Source of the DNA: Betaproteobacteria bacterium
Lineage (GTDB): Bacteria > Pseudomonadota > Gammaproteobacteria > Burkholderiales > Rhodocyclaceae
Direction of reading: 5' to 3'
NCBI GenBank assembly: GCA_016208425.1
Contig: JACQYA010000090.1
Span: 1 to 32,210, forward strand
DNA: 32,210 nt
Shown: piece by piece, positions 17,500 through 28,012 of the stretch
Numbering within the stretch: position 1 is the first letter of the stretch
Layout: the number at the start of each line of letters is the position of its first letter
Made by a program: the position numbers and the translations under genes
The notes under the pieces: generated by a model
The model's input: only the letters and a program-made list of their open reading frames with translations
Database searches by the model: none
Told to the model about the DNA's origin: nothing

Positions 17500-18126
17500 A
17501 TGACTCGAGACATGAAGCCTAACCGGCGCAGCACCGACCACGCGAGAGGCAGGCCGGGCGGCAGCACTCTGCTCACCCTTTTCATCGGCATCGTCCTTGG
17601 CGTTTTGGGCGCCTCAGGCGTCGTCTGGTATATCAACAAGATGCCGATACCCTTTTCCACCAAGGGCCAGCAGTCGGCGGCGACGGACACCGCCAAGCCG
17701 GCTCAAGCCGGAGCACCGGCGGCGCTACCGGGGAAACCTGGCGACCCGATCCCGCAGACGAGCGACAAGCCGCGCTTCGACTTCTACAAGATCCTGCCCG
17801 GCAACGCCGAATCGATCCCGCCACCGACAGAAAAACCCGCCGAAAAGCCGGCCGACGACGGCAAAGGCAGGACCGAAAAGGAAAGCGGGCTGAAAAACGC
17901 GCTTTATCTGCAAGCCGGCTCTTTCCAGAAAGTGGACGACGCCGATAACCAGAAGGCCAAGCTCGCGTTGTTGGGCATGGAAGCGTCGGTGCAACAAGTA
18001 ATGGTGCAGGACAAAGTGTGGTACCGGGTTCGCCTGGGGCCGTTTACAAAAATCGACGATGTGAACCGGCTACGCTCGGATCTCGCCAAACAGGGTATCG
18101 AGGCCAGCGTCGTCAAGAAGGATTAA
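17500..18126 (+). CDS. SPOR-domain membrane protein (FtsN-like)
   Basis: A 208-residue bitopic inner-membrane protein. The N-terminus is short and basic (RDMKPNRRSTDHARGRPGG), followed by one membrane helix (about residues 25-45, LLTLFIGIVLGVLGASGVVWYI), a proline/lysine-rich periplasmic linker (about 50-130), and a C-terminal SPOR domain (ALYLQAGSFQKVDDADNQKA through RSDLAKQGIEASVVKKD). SPOR domains bind denuded septal peptidoglycan, so a role in cell division or envelope constriction is likely; the layout is that of FtsN, but FtsN itself is not proven. A SPOR gene next to argS is familiar in betaproteobacteria. A second ATG four codons in is an alternative start. Confidence 0.85.
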   Translation: MTRDMKPNRRSTDHARGRPGGSTLLTLFIGIVLGVLGASGVVWYINKMPIPFSTKGQQSAATDTAKPAQAGAPAALPGKPGDPIPQTSDKPRFDFYKILPGNAESIPPPTEKPAEKPADDGKGRTEKESGLKNALYLQAGSFQKVDDADNQKAKLALLGMEASVQQVMVQDKVWYRVRLGPFTKIDDVNRLRSDLAKQGIEASVVKKD

Positions 18127-18136
18127 GGAGATAGCG

Positions 18137-18787
18137 ATGCAAAAACGTGTTACCGGGTGGCTAGCCGCCATCGCTCTGACGCTGCTCGCCGGCGCCCTTC
18201 CGGCGCTGGCGCAACCGGCTTCCGGCCGCGAATACTCGCCGATTGAACCGGCGCAGGCGACCGACAATCCGGCCAGGATCGAGGTTGTCGAGTTTTTCTC
18301 ATACGGCTGCCCGCACTGTAGCGACTTCAACCCGACGATCCACAAGTGGTCGGCCAAACTCCCGGCCGATGTGGGCTTCCGGCGGGTGCCGATTTCCTTC
18401 GGCCGCGCCCAGTGGGCCAATCTCGCCAAGCTTTACTACGCGCTGGAAACGACCGGCGACCTCGACAAGCACGACGCGGCCGTGTTCGAGGCGCTCCATG
18501 TCAAGAACATCAGGCTTTTTGACGATAAGAGCATTCTTGAATGGGTCGGCGCGCGCGGCATCGACAGCAAGAAGTTCGCCGACGCCTACAACTCCTTCGG
18601 CGTCGTCAGCAAGGTCAAGCGCGGCGATCAGATGGCGCAAGCCTACAAAATCCAAGGCGTTCCGGCGCTCGCCGTCGACGGAAAGTATCTGGTGCTCACC
18701 GAGGGCATCACCGGCCACGAAGACCTGGTCGCCCGTACCGACAGGGTGATCGACAAGGTGCGCGGCGAACGGGGCAAGAAGAAGTAA
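18137..18787 (+). CDS. dsbA: Periplasmic thiol:disulfide interchange protein DsbA
   Basis: Oxidises cysteine pairs in exported proteins. It has a Sec signal peptide ending near ALPALAQP, the thioredoxin-fold entry strand IEVVEFFSYGCPHCSDF with the CPHC active site (C58 and C61), a helical insertion domain, and the cis-proline loop QGVPALAVDGKY. The length of 216 residues and the CPHC dipeptide are typical of DsbA. AAGGAG stands directly before the ATG, the strongest ribosome binding site nearby. Its oxidising role complements the reductant CcmG in the ccm operon 6 kb upstream. Confidence 0.94.
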   Translation: MQKRVTGWLAAIALTLLAGALPALAQPASGREYSPIEPAQATDNPARIEVVEFFSYGCPHCSDFNPTIHKWSAKLPADVGFRRVPISFGRAQWANLAKLYYALETTGDLDKHDAAVFEALHVKNIRLFDDKSILEWVGARGIDSKKFADAYNSFGVVSKVKRGDQMAQAYKIQGVPALAVDGKYLVLTEGITGHEDLVARTDRVIDKVRGERGKKK

Positions 18788-18804
18788 CCGCCGTTTGCGC
18801 CGGC

Positions 18805-18844
18805 AAAAAGTCTCCCGTAGCACAAGGCTCCGGGCGACTTTTTT
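18805..18844 (+). terminator. Rho-independent terminator after dsbA
   Basis: AAAAAGTC-T-CCCG pairs with CGGG-C-GACTTTTT (one mismatch in the stem) around a 13-nt loop, ending in a T6 run. It begins 17 nt after the dsbA stop and separates the argS-SPOR-dsbA unit from the SDR gene. Confidence 0.8.
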
Positions 18845-18870
18845 GCGGCGCGCTCCCGACGGATGGCGAT

Positions 18871-19650
18871 ATGCCAGCACCTCAGAAAGTCTTCATCACC
18901 GGCGCCTCGTCCGGTATCGGCAGCGCGCTGGCCGAGCATTACGCGGCGCAGGGCGCGACGCTGGGCTTGGCGGCGCGCCGGGGCGATCACTTGCGGGCGC
19001 TGGCGGCACGGCTGCCCTGCACGTCTTGCTGTTACCCGCTCGACGTGACCGATGCGGCGGCCTTGCGTGCGGCGGCCGACGATTTTATGAAGAATTTCGG
19101 CCCGCCCGACATCGTGATCGCCAGCGCCGGCGTGTCGGTCGGCACGCTCAGCGAATACGGCGAGGATCTGGAGGCGATACGGCGCGTGCTGGACGTGAAC
19201 GTCTTCGGCATGGCGGCGACCTTTTCGCCTTTTATCCACGCCATGCGGCTGGCGGGAAACGGCCGGAGCCGGCTGGTCGGCATCGCGTCGGTCGCCGGCA
19301 TTCGCGGGCTGCCGGGCGCGGAAGCGTACAGCGCGTCGAAAGCGGCGGCGATCAGCTATCTGGAAAGCCTGCGCCTGGAAATGCGCGGCTCGGGCGTCCG
19401 GGTCGTCACCATTTGTCCCGGCTATATCGAAACGCCGATGACGGCGGTCAATCCCTACCGCATGCCCTTCCTGTTGCCCGCCGGCGAAGCGGCGCGCCGC
19501 TTCGCGCGCATCATCGCGCGCGGCGGCAGCTACGCCGTGGTTCCGTGGCAGATGGGCGTTGTCGCCAAGCTGCTGCGCCTGCTGCCGAACGCTGTTTACG
19601 ACCGGCTTTTCGCCCGTGCGCCGCGCAAGCCGAGAAGGCTATCGGTTTGA
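18871..19650 (+). CDS. Short-chain dehydrogenase/reductase (SDR) family protein
   Basis: A classical SDR of 259 residues. Seen are the NAD(P)-binding TGASSGIG (residues about 10-17), an RR pair after the second strand (LAARRGDHL) suggesting NADP(H) preference, the IASAG stretch in place of NNAG, and the catalytic YSASK preceded by a serine in VGIASVAG. The C-terminus (VVPWQMGVVAKLLRLLPNAVYDRLFAR) is basic and amphipathic, which suggests membrane association. The substrate cannot be told. The frame is open far upstream through dsbA, but the dsbA terminator lies in that extension and ATG 18871 gives the normal start two residues before PQKVFITGA. The start lacks a strong Shine-Dalgarno. Confidence 0.9.
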   Translation: MPAPQKVFITGASSGIGSALAEHYAAQGATLGLAARRGDHLRALAARLPCTSCCYPLDVTDAAALRAAADDFMKNFGPPDIVIASAGVSVGTLSEYGEDLEAIRRVLDVNVFGMAATFSPFIHAMRLAGNGRSRLVGIASVAGIRGLPGAEAYSASKAAAISYLESLRLEMRGSGVRVVTICPGYIETPMTAVNPYRMPFLLPAGEAARRFARIIARGGSYAVVPWQMGVVAKLLRLLPNAVYDRLFARAPRKPRRLSV

Positions 19651-19716
19651 GCTGGCCTGACGATACAATATGCGGGCTGCCCTGCGGGAGCGGCCCGACC
19701 GTTCGAGGAGACTGAG

Positions 19717-20853
19717 ATGCAAGTAGCACAGGCAAGCCTTCGTAGCGCTTCCGGCGCCGCCGGCAAACTTGCCGCGCTGGCGGCCATACGACCGGATCTG
19801 GTGCTGGCGTTCGGCGCGGCCGACCTGCTCAAGGGCGTCGCGCCCGGCCTGGCGACCGCATTTCCGCAAGCGCGACGGCTGGGTTGCTCGACGGCCGGCG
19901 AAATTTCTGCGGACGGCGTCGCCGATGGCACCTGCGTGGTCACCGCCGTTCGTTTTGACGGCACCCGCCTGGTCGAGGCCTCGACCAGGCTCGCCGCGAT
20001 GGATGATTCCTACGCCGCCGGAGGGCGCCTTGCCGGCCAGTTGCCGAAGGACGGCCTGCGCGCCGTGCTGGTCTTCGGCCAGGGGTTGCAGATCAACGGT
20101 AGCGCGCTGCTCGCCGGAATGGTCGGCGTTCTCGGCAGCGAAGTGCCGATTACCGGCGGTCTGGCCGGCGATGGCGGCGCGTTCAAACAGACCTGGGTGC
20201 TCGACGAAAGCGGCGCACATAGCGACACGCTGGCCGTGCTCGGCCTCTACGGCGAGCAGCTAAACTTCTGCCACGGCTCTTTCGGCGGCTGGTCGCCGTT
20301 TGGCCCGGCGCGCAAGGTTACGCGCAGCGCCGGCAACATCCTGTTCGAGCTCGACGGCGAGCCGGCGCTGGAAGTCTACAAACGCTACCTCGGCGAACAT
20401 GCGGCGGGTTTGCCCGCCTCCGGCCTGCTTTTCCCCTTTGCGATGCTCGGCAAGGATCACGACGAGATCGGGCTGATCCGCACCATTCTGGGCGTCGACG
20501 AGAAAGATGGTAGCCTGACGCTGGCCGGCGAAATCGACCCGGAAGGCTATCTCCGGCTGATGCACGCCAGCACCGACGCGCTGGTCGGCGGCGCCGGGGC
20601 GGCGGCGGATGCGGCCCGGAAGATGCTTGCCGGCGACGGGCAGGGGCTGGTGCTGCTCGTCAGTTGCGTCGGCCGCAAGCTGGTGATGGGCGACCGCGTC
20701 GACGAGGAAGTGGAGGCCGTCGGCGAGGTGTTCGGCAAGGGTGCGCTGCTCGCCGGCTTCTATTCTTACGGCGAAATCAGCCCGTTCAGCCCGTCGGTCG
20801 AGTGCAAATTGCACAACCAGACGATGGCCGTTACCTATATCGGCGAAGCCTGA
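19717..20853 (+). CDS. FIST N- and C-domain sensory protein
   Basis: A 378-residue soluble protein made of FIST_N (residues about 25-225, with GCSTAGEISADG and GGLAGDGGAF) and FIST_C (about 230-370, with ELDGEPALEVYKRYLG and a C-terminal GFYSYGEISP motif). FIST domains are proposed to bind small ligands such as amino acids and are often linked to signalling proteins. Here the linkage is by gene order: a hybrid histidine kinase starts 26 nt downstream, so the FIST protein is probably its ligand-binding partner. GAGGAG precedes ATG 19717 by 7 nt. The ligand is unknown. Confidence 0.9.
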   Translation: MQVAQASLRSASGAAGKLAALAAIRPDLVLAFGAADLLKGVAPGLATAFPQARRLGCSTAGEISADGVADGTCVVTAVRFDGTRLVEASTRLAAMDDSYAAGGRLAGQLPKDGLRAVLVFGQGLQINGSALLAGMVGVLGSEVPITGGLAGDGGAFKQTWVLDESGAHSDTLAVLGLYGEQLNFCHGSFGGWSPFGPARKVTRSAGNILFELDGEPALEVYKRYLGEHAAGLPASGLLFPFAMLGKDHDEIGLIRTILGVDEKDGSLTLAGEIDPEGYLRLMHASTDALVGGAGAAADAARKMLAGDGQGLVLLVSCVGRKLVMGDRVDEEVEAVGEVFGKGALLAGFYSYGEISPFSPSVECKLHNQTMAVTYIGEA

Positions 20854-20879
20854 GCGGCGGCGGCTCCCCTTTTTTAGGT

Positions 20880-23800
20880 ATGCACAAGCTCCTCGCCCGG
20901 CAGATCAAGCGTTCGCTCGGCGTCGACGAGACACGGTTGGCGGGCGGCTCCACTTTGCTCGACGAACTGGAACGCTTGGCCGAAAACGGCGGCGTTTCGC
21001 CGGAGGCGGCGCGACTGCTCGCCGGGCTGGGCGAGTTTCTCGGTCGTATCGATTCCGCCTACGAGCAGACCGACCGCGATCTCGACCTGAAATCGCGCAG
21101 CCTGGAACTCAGTTCGAGCGAGCTGACGCAGACCAACGAGCGCCTGCGCAGCGAGCTCTCCAGCCGCGACCGGGCCATCGGCTCGCTGCGCGAAACGGCC
21201 GACGGCCTGCGCCGGTCGATCGGCGGCCTGGCGCCGCCCCGGCACGCGGACGCCGGCGCCGACAACCTGGAATCGCTCTCGGCGCTGATGGCCGATCTCG
21301 TGCTTCAGCGCGCGAACAGCCAGCGCGAGTTGCAGGAAGCCCTCAATGATCTGGCGCACCAGAAGTTCGCGCTCGACCAGCACGCCATCGTCAGCATCAC
21401 CGACACGCAGGGAACGATCATTTACGCCAACGACAAGTTCTGCGAGATCAGCGGCTACCCCCGCGAAGAACTGCTCGGCAAGAACCACCGCATCGTCAAG
21501 TCGTCCGAACATCCGCCGGAACTGTTCCGCGACATGTGGGCGACAATCGCTTCGGGCAAGGTATGGCACGGCGAGATCTGTAACCGTTCCCGGAACGGCG
21601 AGCGCTATTGGGTCAACGCCACCATCGTGCCTTTCTGCGACGAAGCGGGGCTGCCCACCCAGTATGTCGGAATCCGCACCGACATCACCGGACGCAAAGC
21701 GCAGGAGGCGATCGCGGTGGCCGCCGCCGCACGCTTGCGCGAAGTGACCGACAATATTCCTCTGGCCGTCTACCAATATCTGCTGCCGGCCGAAGGGAAG
21801 CACGGCTTCCCCTTCTTTAGCCGGGGGCTGGAACGGGTCTGCGGCTTGACGGCCGACGAAGCGATGGGCGATGCCGACCGGCTGTTTGAATTGATCCACC
21901 CGGACGATCAGCCTGTGTTGAGGGCGTCTATCGCTATTTCGGCCGCCGACCAGACGCTTTGGGCGCTCGACTTCCGCCTCACCCACCGGAAAACGGGCGA
22001 ACTGCTATGGGTGCGCTGCGAGTCGCGCCCGCGGGTCGGAGCCTGCGGGAGCACCTTGTGGAACGGTTACATCGCCGACATCTCTCAGGCCAAGCACGCC
22101 TCGGAGGAACTCCGCCGCGCCAAGGAGGGTGCCGAAGCGGCCAACCGCGCCAAATCCGAGTTTCTCGCCAACATGAGCCACGAGATACGCACGCCGATGA
22201 ACGGCGTGATCGGAATGACCGACCTCGCGCTGGATACCGACCTCACCGAAGAGCAGCGCGAGTACCTGCAAATCGTCAAGTCGTCTTCCGAATCGCTGCT
22301 CGGCATCCTCAACGACATCCTGGATTTCTCCAAGATCGAAGCCGGCAAGCTGCTCATCGAACATATCTCCTTCAACCTCTGGCGCACGGTCGGCGACACG
22401 CTCAAGACGCTCGCCCAGCGCGCCCACGGCAAAGGGCTGGAACTGGTTTGCGACATCGCGCCGGAGGCGCCGACTTTCGTCCTCGGCGATCCCGGGCGCG
22501 TGCGCCAGATACTGGTCAACCTGATCGGCAACGCGATCAAATTCACCGAAACCGGGCAGGTCGTCGTTCGCGTCGAGCGCTTGGAAAACGCGGGGGACAA
22601 CGGGCAACAGCTCGGCGTGCATTTTTCCGTGTCCGATAGCGGCATCGGCATTTCTCCGGAAAAGCTCGGTGTCATCTTCGAGGCTTTTTCGCAGGAAGAT
22701 AGCTCGATCACCCGCAAATACGGCGGCACCGGGCTGGGGCTGACCATTTCCGCGCGCCTGACCGAAATGCTGGGCGGGCGCATCTGGGCCGACAGCCAGG
22801 CCGGCCACGGCAGCACTTTCCATTTCACCGCGCTGTTCGACCGCGACAAGGAGCATCAAGCCCCGCCCATCGCCTCGCGCCTGGCCGGATGCCACATCTT
22901 GCTGGTCGACGACAACCCGGTGAACCGCCTCGTATTGGCGCGCACGCTGGAAGGCGGCGGCGCCACGGTACACGAAGCCGCCTCCGGCGCGCAGGCGCTG
23001 GACGCCATCGCCGCGCAGGCGGCGCGCGATCCCGGCCAAACACCGTTCGACCTGATCCTGCTCGACGCCTGCATGCCGCACATGGACGGCTTCGAGACCG
23101 CCATGCAGGTTCTCGCCCTGCCGCGTTGCGCCGCCACCCCGCTGGTCATGCTGTCCTCGGGCGGCGTCAAGGGCGACGCCCAGCGCTGCCGCGAAATCGG
23201 TTTTGCCGCCTACCTCACCAAGCCGATCGCCCGCGACGAGCTGCTGCTGGCGTTGAACCGCGTCCTCGACGGGAAGAAGGACAAGCAACCGCAACTCGTT
23301 ACCCGGCATCTCATCAAGGACGAGCATGCGCCGCTCGACGTGCTGCTGGTCGAAGATCATCCGACCAACCAGAAGCTGGCGACCAAGCTGCTCGAACGCT
23401 GGGGGCACCGTGTCACCGTCGCCGAGAACGGTTTGCTCGGTGTCGTGGCGGCGGCCGCAAAGCGCTTCGACGTGGTTTTGATGGATATGATGATGCCGGT
23501 GATGGACGGTCTGGAAGCCACGCTGCGCATTCGCGCCGCCGAACGCGAGAGCGGAACGCCCCGCTCGCCGATCATCGCGATGACCGCCAACGCGATGCAG
23601 GGCGACCGTGAAAGATGCATGTCTGCCGGCATGGACGACTATCTCGCCAAGCCGATCAAGAGCCAGGAGTTGCAGCAAATGCTGATGCGCCACGGCCGGC
23701 CGGAACCGGCTCTGGCCGGCGTGGCGCCAGGAGAAGAAGGTCTGCCTGCGGGCGGTGTCATCACCTTCGATTACGCCGCCGCCCTTGCCGCGGCCGACCA

Positions 23801-24092
23801 GGAAATGGTCGGCATCGTCGCCGGTATCTTTCTCGACCACTATCCTGACGACTTGCAGAAAATGCGCGACGCGCTTGCCGTCGGCGACCTCGATCCGGTG
23901 CTTTTTACCGCGCACGCCTTGAAAGGCACCCTCGCCATGTTCGGCGCCGACCCGGCACGCGAACTGGCGCACCGCATCGAGCAACAGGCCAAACACGGCG
24001 ATCCGCTGGAACTCGGCCAACTGATCGACGATCTGATCGAAGAAACCGAACAACTGGCCAGCGTGCTCGGACGATGGGTTCCGGGCGATTAG
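20880..24092 (+). CDS. Cytosolic hybrid sensor histidine kinase (PAS-PAS-HisKA-HATPase-REC-REC-HPt)
   Basis: A 1070-residue phosphorelay protein. Order: an N-terminal coiled-coil-like segment (about 1-160, SLELSSSELTQTNERLRSEL); PAS 1 (about 166-277, GTIIYANDKFCEISGYPREEL and the PAC-like GIRTDITGRK); PAS 2 (about 281-411); HisKA with FLANMSHEIRTPMNGVIGM (H434); HATPase with NLIGNAIKFTETG, DSGIGI and GGTGLGL (about 534-655); receiver 1 (D729 in LLDACMPHMDGFE); receiver 2 (D869 in LMDMMMPVMDGLE); and an HPt domain with TAHALKGTLAMFG (H1012). No membrane helix or signal peptide is visible, so it should sense a cytosolic cue, plausibly through the FIST protein encoded just before it. The long frame extends back to 20664 inside the FIST gene; ATG 20880 is preferred, although its upstream AGGT is weak. 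No separate output regulator is seen nearby. Confidence 0.93.
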   Translation: MHKLLARQIKRSLGVDETRLAGGSTLLDELERLAENGGVSPEAARLLAGLGEFLGRIDSAYEQTDRDLDLKSRSLELSSSELTQTNERLRSELSSRDRAIGSLRETADGLRRSIGGLAPPRHADAGADNLESLSALMADLVLQRANSQRELQEALNDLAHQKFALDQHAIVSITDTQGTIIYANDKFCEISGYPREELLGKNHRIVKSSEHPPELFRDMWATIASGKVWHGEICNRSRNGERYWVNATIVPFCDEAGLPTQYVGIRTDITGRKAQEAIAVAAAARLREVTDNIPLAVYQYLLPAEGKHGFPFFSRGLERVCGLTADEAMGDADRLFELIHPDDQPVLRASIAISAADQTLWALDFRLTHRKTGELLWVRCESRPRVGACGSTLWNGYIADISQAKHASEELRRAKEGAEAANRAKSEFLANMSHEIRTPMNGVIGMTDLALDTDLTEEQREYLQIVKSSSESLLGILNDILDFSKIEAGKLLIEHISFNLWRTVGDTLKTLAQRAHGKGLELVCDIAPEAPTFVLGDPGRVRQILVNLIGNAIKFTETGQVVVRVERLENAGDNGQQLGVHFSVSDSGIGISPEKLGVIFEAFSQEDSSITRKYGGTGLGLTISARLTEMLGGRIWADSQAGHGSTFHFTALFDRDKEHQAPPIASRLAGCHILLVDDNPVNRLVLARTLEGGGATVHEAASGAQALDAIAAQAARDPGQTPFDLILLDACMPHMDGFETAMQVLALPRCAATPLVMLSSGGVKGDAQRCREIGFAAYLTKPIARDELLLALNRVLDGKKDKQPQLVTRHLIKDEHAPLDVLLVEDHPTNQKLATKLLERWGHRVTVAENGLLGVVAAAAKRFDVVLMDMMMPVMDGLEATLRIRAAERESGTPRSPIIAMTANAMQGDRERCMSAGMDDYLAKPIKSQELQQMLMRHGRPEPALAGVAPGEEGLPAGGVITFDYAAALAAADQEMVGIVAGIFLDHYPDDLQKMRDALAVGDLDPVLFTAHALKGTLAMFGADPARELAHRIEQQAKHGDPLELGQLIDDLIEETEQLASVLGRWVPGD

Positions 24093-24226
24093 CCAAAATG
24101 TGCCGCCATCCCGCAGCGTGCAGCGTGATTTCGGTGCCCTGAATTTCAGTCGCGGTGCGGCGCACCATCGTAGACCGCCATTTGGCGCGGCTTCCAGTGG
24201 GGTATTTGCGCAGACCAGGCGCCGGT

Positions 24227-26334
<2,108 letters not shown>

Positions 26335-26343
26335 TAAGGCTTG

Positions 26344-26372
26344 AAGGTACTGGATTTGGGTCTCGTTGGCAA
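26344..26372 (-). promoter_or_regulatory. Putative thiC promoter
   Basis: Minus strand: TTGCCA (26372-26367), 17-nt spacer, TACCTT (26349-26344). The -35 is good and the -10 weak, but the implied start lies just before the riboswitch, where the thiC transcript should begin. Confidence 0.5.
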
Positions 26373-26489
26373 GAATTGGCGGCGGCGGTGTCGCGGAAGT
26401 GGTGTAGGCGGAATGGCCGCTTGGGCGGAATTGCGGGAGGCGCCGGCAATTCGCCGACAAAATCGGCTAAAGTTCGATCAGGATTTTCC

Positions 26490-27902
26490 GTGAAGCGAAA
26501 GATGACCAGAATGACAATCGGCGGGGGTTCGGCCGTGTTCCGCGCACTGTTTGCAACCGTGCTCCTCGCCATGATGCCGGCGACCACAGCGGCCGCCTGG
26601 CGGACAATCGCGACCGATCAGGGAAAGCACGTCGAGATCGACCGCTCCAGCATCAAGAAGGACGCTTCGGGAAAAAGCGAGGCGCTGGGACGTATCGTCC
26701 TCGACAAGCCGATCAACGACCCCAAAACATCTCAGTCCTACCGCATTATCGAAGCGCTTAACCGCTACGATTGTAGCGCGCGTTCGTATAGCACATTGAA
26801 ACGGGTCTATTTCAAGGAAGAGGGCGACCTGCTCCGCCAGGAGGAGGTCAGAACGCAGCTCGAAATGCCGGTTCGGTCGGGCACGCTCGAAGACAAATTG
26901 CTCCGGGAAGTGTGCCGGCCAAAACCTGGGGCAGAAGCGGCGGAGGCGGCGAGCAAGATGGCCGAAAAAGTGGGCGCGGCGGCGGGAGAGCTGCGCAAGG
27001 CCAACGAAGCCACGCTCCAGAAAGAGGCAAAGAAAGCGGTGGCGCCAGCGCCGGTTGCCGCAAAAACCGAGCCGAAACCCATGCCTGCCGCAGCCCCGCC
27101 CCCGGCGGCGAAACCGGCCGCGCCTCCTCCGGTTGCCGCACCGCCCGTCGCGGTTGCGCCCAAACCCCGGGGCGTCAAACCGCACCCCCCGGAGATCGAA
27201 CACAATCTCGGGACTTACGCCCACGCGCATATTCACTGGTCTTACGAAGGAGAAGGCGGGCCGGGCAACTGGGGCAAGCTGCGTTCCGACTACGCGAGCT
27301 GCGCCAGCGGCCAACGGCAGTCGCCGATCGATATCCGGGACGGCATACGGGTCGACCTAGAGCCGATCCAGTTCGCCTATCGCCCTTCGCATTTCCGGGT
27401 AGTCGATAATGGGCATACCGTGCAGGTGGCGGTCGGAGGGAGCGGCATCAGCCTGCTGGGTAAAACTTATGAGCTTGTGCAGTTTCATTTTCATCGGCCA
27501 TCCGAAGAGCGCGTCAACGGGAGGCTTTTTGAAATGGTGGTGCATCTGGTGCACAAAGCGGAGGACGGCAAGCTGGCGGTGGTCGCCGTACTGCTCGATA
27601 AGGGCAAGGAAAACCCCGTCGTGCAAACCATCTGGAACAACCTGCCGCTGGAGAAGAACGAAGAAGTGACGCCGCCCGGACTGGCGGTCGACGTGGCACA
27701 ACTGCTACCCGAAAACCGCAGCTATTACACCTACATGGGTTCGCTGACGACACCGCCGTGTTCTGAAGGGGTCTTGTGGCTGGTGCTCAAACAGCCGCAG
27801 CAAATCTCACCGGAGCAACTGGCGATTTTTTCCCGGCTATACAACAACAATGCGCGGCCGATACAGCCGAGCTATTCACGGCTAATCAAGGAGTCGCGCT
27901 AG
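26490..27902 (+). CDS. Secreted adhesin-E-like domain / alpha-carbonic anhydrase fusion
   Basis: A 470-residue exported protein. A signal peptide (hydrophobic AVFRALFATVLLAMMP, cleavage after TTAAA) is followed by a surface-adhesin-E-like domain (about residues 37-135, WRTIATDQGKHVEIDRSSI to LLREVCRP), a lysine/alanine helix, an Ala-Pro linker (about 180-225), and an alpha-class carbonic anhydrase domain (about 235-468). Zinc ligands are present: H333 and H335 in QFHFHRPSEE and H352 in VVHLVHK, and also GNWGKL, QSPIDI and SLTTPPCSEGV. The predicted role is CO2/bicarbonate interconversion in the periplasm. The start is set at GTG 26490 because AGGA lies 6 nt upstream and it gives a basic n-region; ATG 26502 and 26511 are alternatives. 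The frame stays open to 26076, but that part is antisense to thiC and its riboswitch. Confidence 0.87.
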   Translation: MKRKMTRMTIGGGSAVFRALFATVLLAMMPATTAAAWRTIATDQGKHVEIDRSSIKKDASGKSEALGRIVLDKPINDPKTSQSYRIIEALNRYDCSARSYSTLKRVYFKEEGDLLRQEEVRTQLEMPVRSGTLEDKLLREVCRPKPGAEAAEAASKMAEKVGAAAGELRKANEATLQKEAKKAVAPAPVAAKTEPKPMPAAAPPPAAKPAAPPPVAAPPVAVAPKPRGVKPHPPEIEHNLGTYAHAHIHWSYEGEGGPGNWGKLRSDYASCASGQRQSPIDIRDGIRVDLEPIQFAYRPSHFRVVDNGHTVQVAVGGSGISLLGKTYELVQFHFHRPSEERVNGRLFEMVVHLVHKAEDGKLAVVAVLLDKGKENPVVQTIWNNLPLEKNEEVTPPGLAVDVAQLLPENRSYYTYMGSLTTPPCSEGVLWLVLKQPQQISPEQLAIFSRLYNNNARPIQPSYSRLIKESR

Positions 27903-28012
27903 TAAACCGGTGATTCGCATTTCGTCGCTGATATACACCTCGCATCCTGCATGGGTACAATACCGGCGAAAAGAATCAACCCTGTCGGAGTCGGGTTAAA
28001 CCGGGAGAAAAA

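Noticed and set aside
15903-17696. 597-codon minus-strand frame antisense to argS
   Set aside because: Codon-position shadow of argS with no recognisable domain or ribosome binding site.
19651-19716. Promoter for the FIST gene (TACAAT at 19664-19669)
   Set aside because: The -10 is acceptable but no -35 or extended -10 accompanies it; too weak to annotate.
27903-28012. Promoter of the NERD-kinase operon (TACAAT near 27956)
   Set aside because: Only a -10-like hexamer with no matching -35; a promoter must exist nearby or upstream, but it cannot be placed with confidence.
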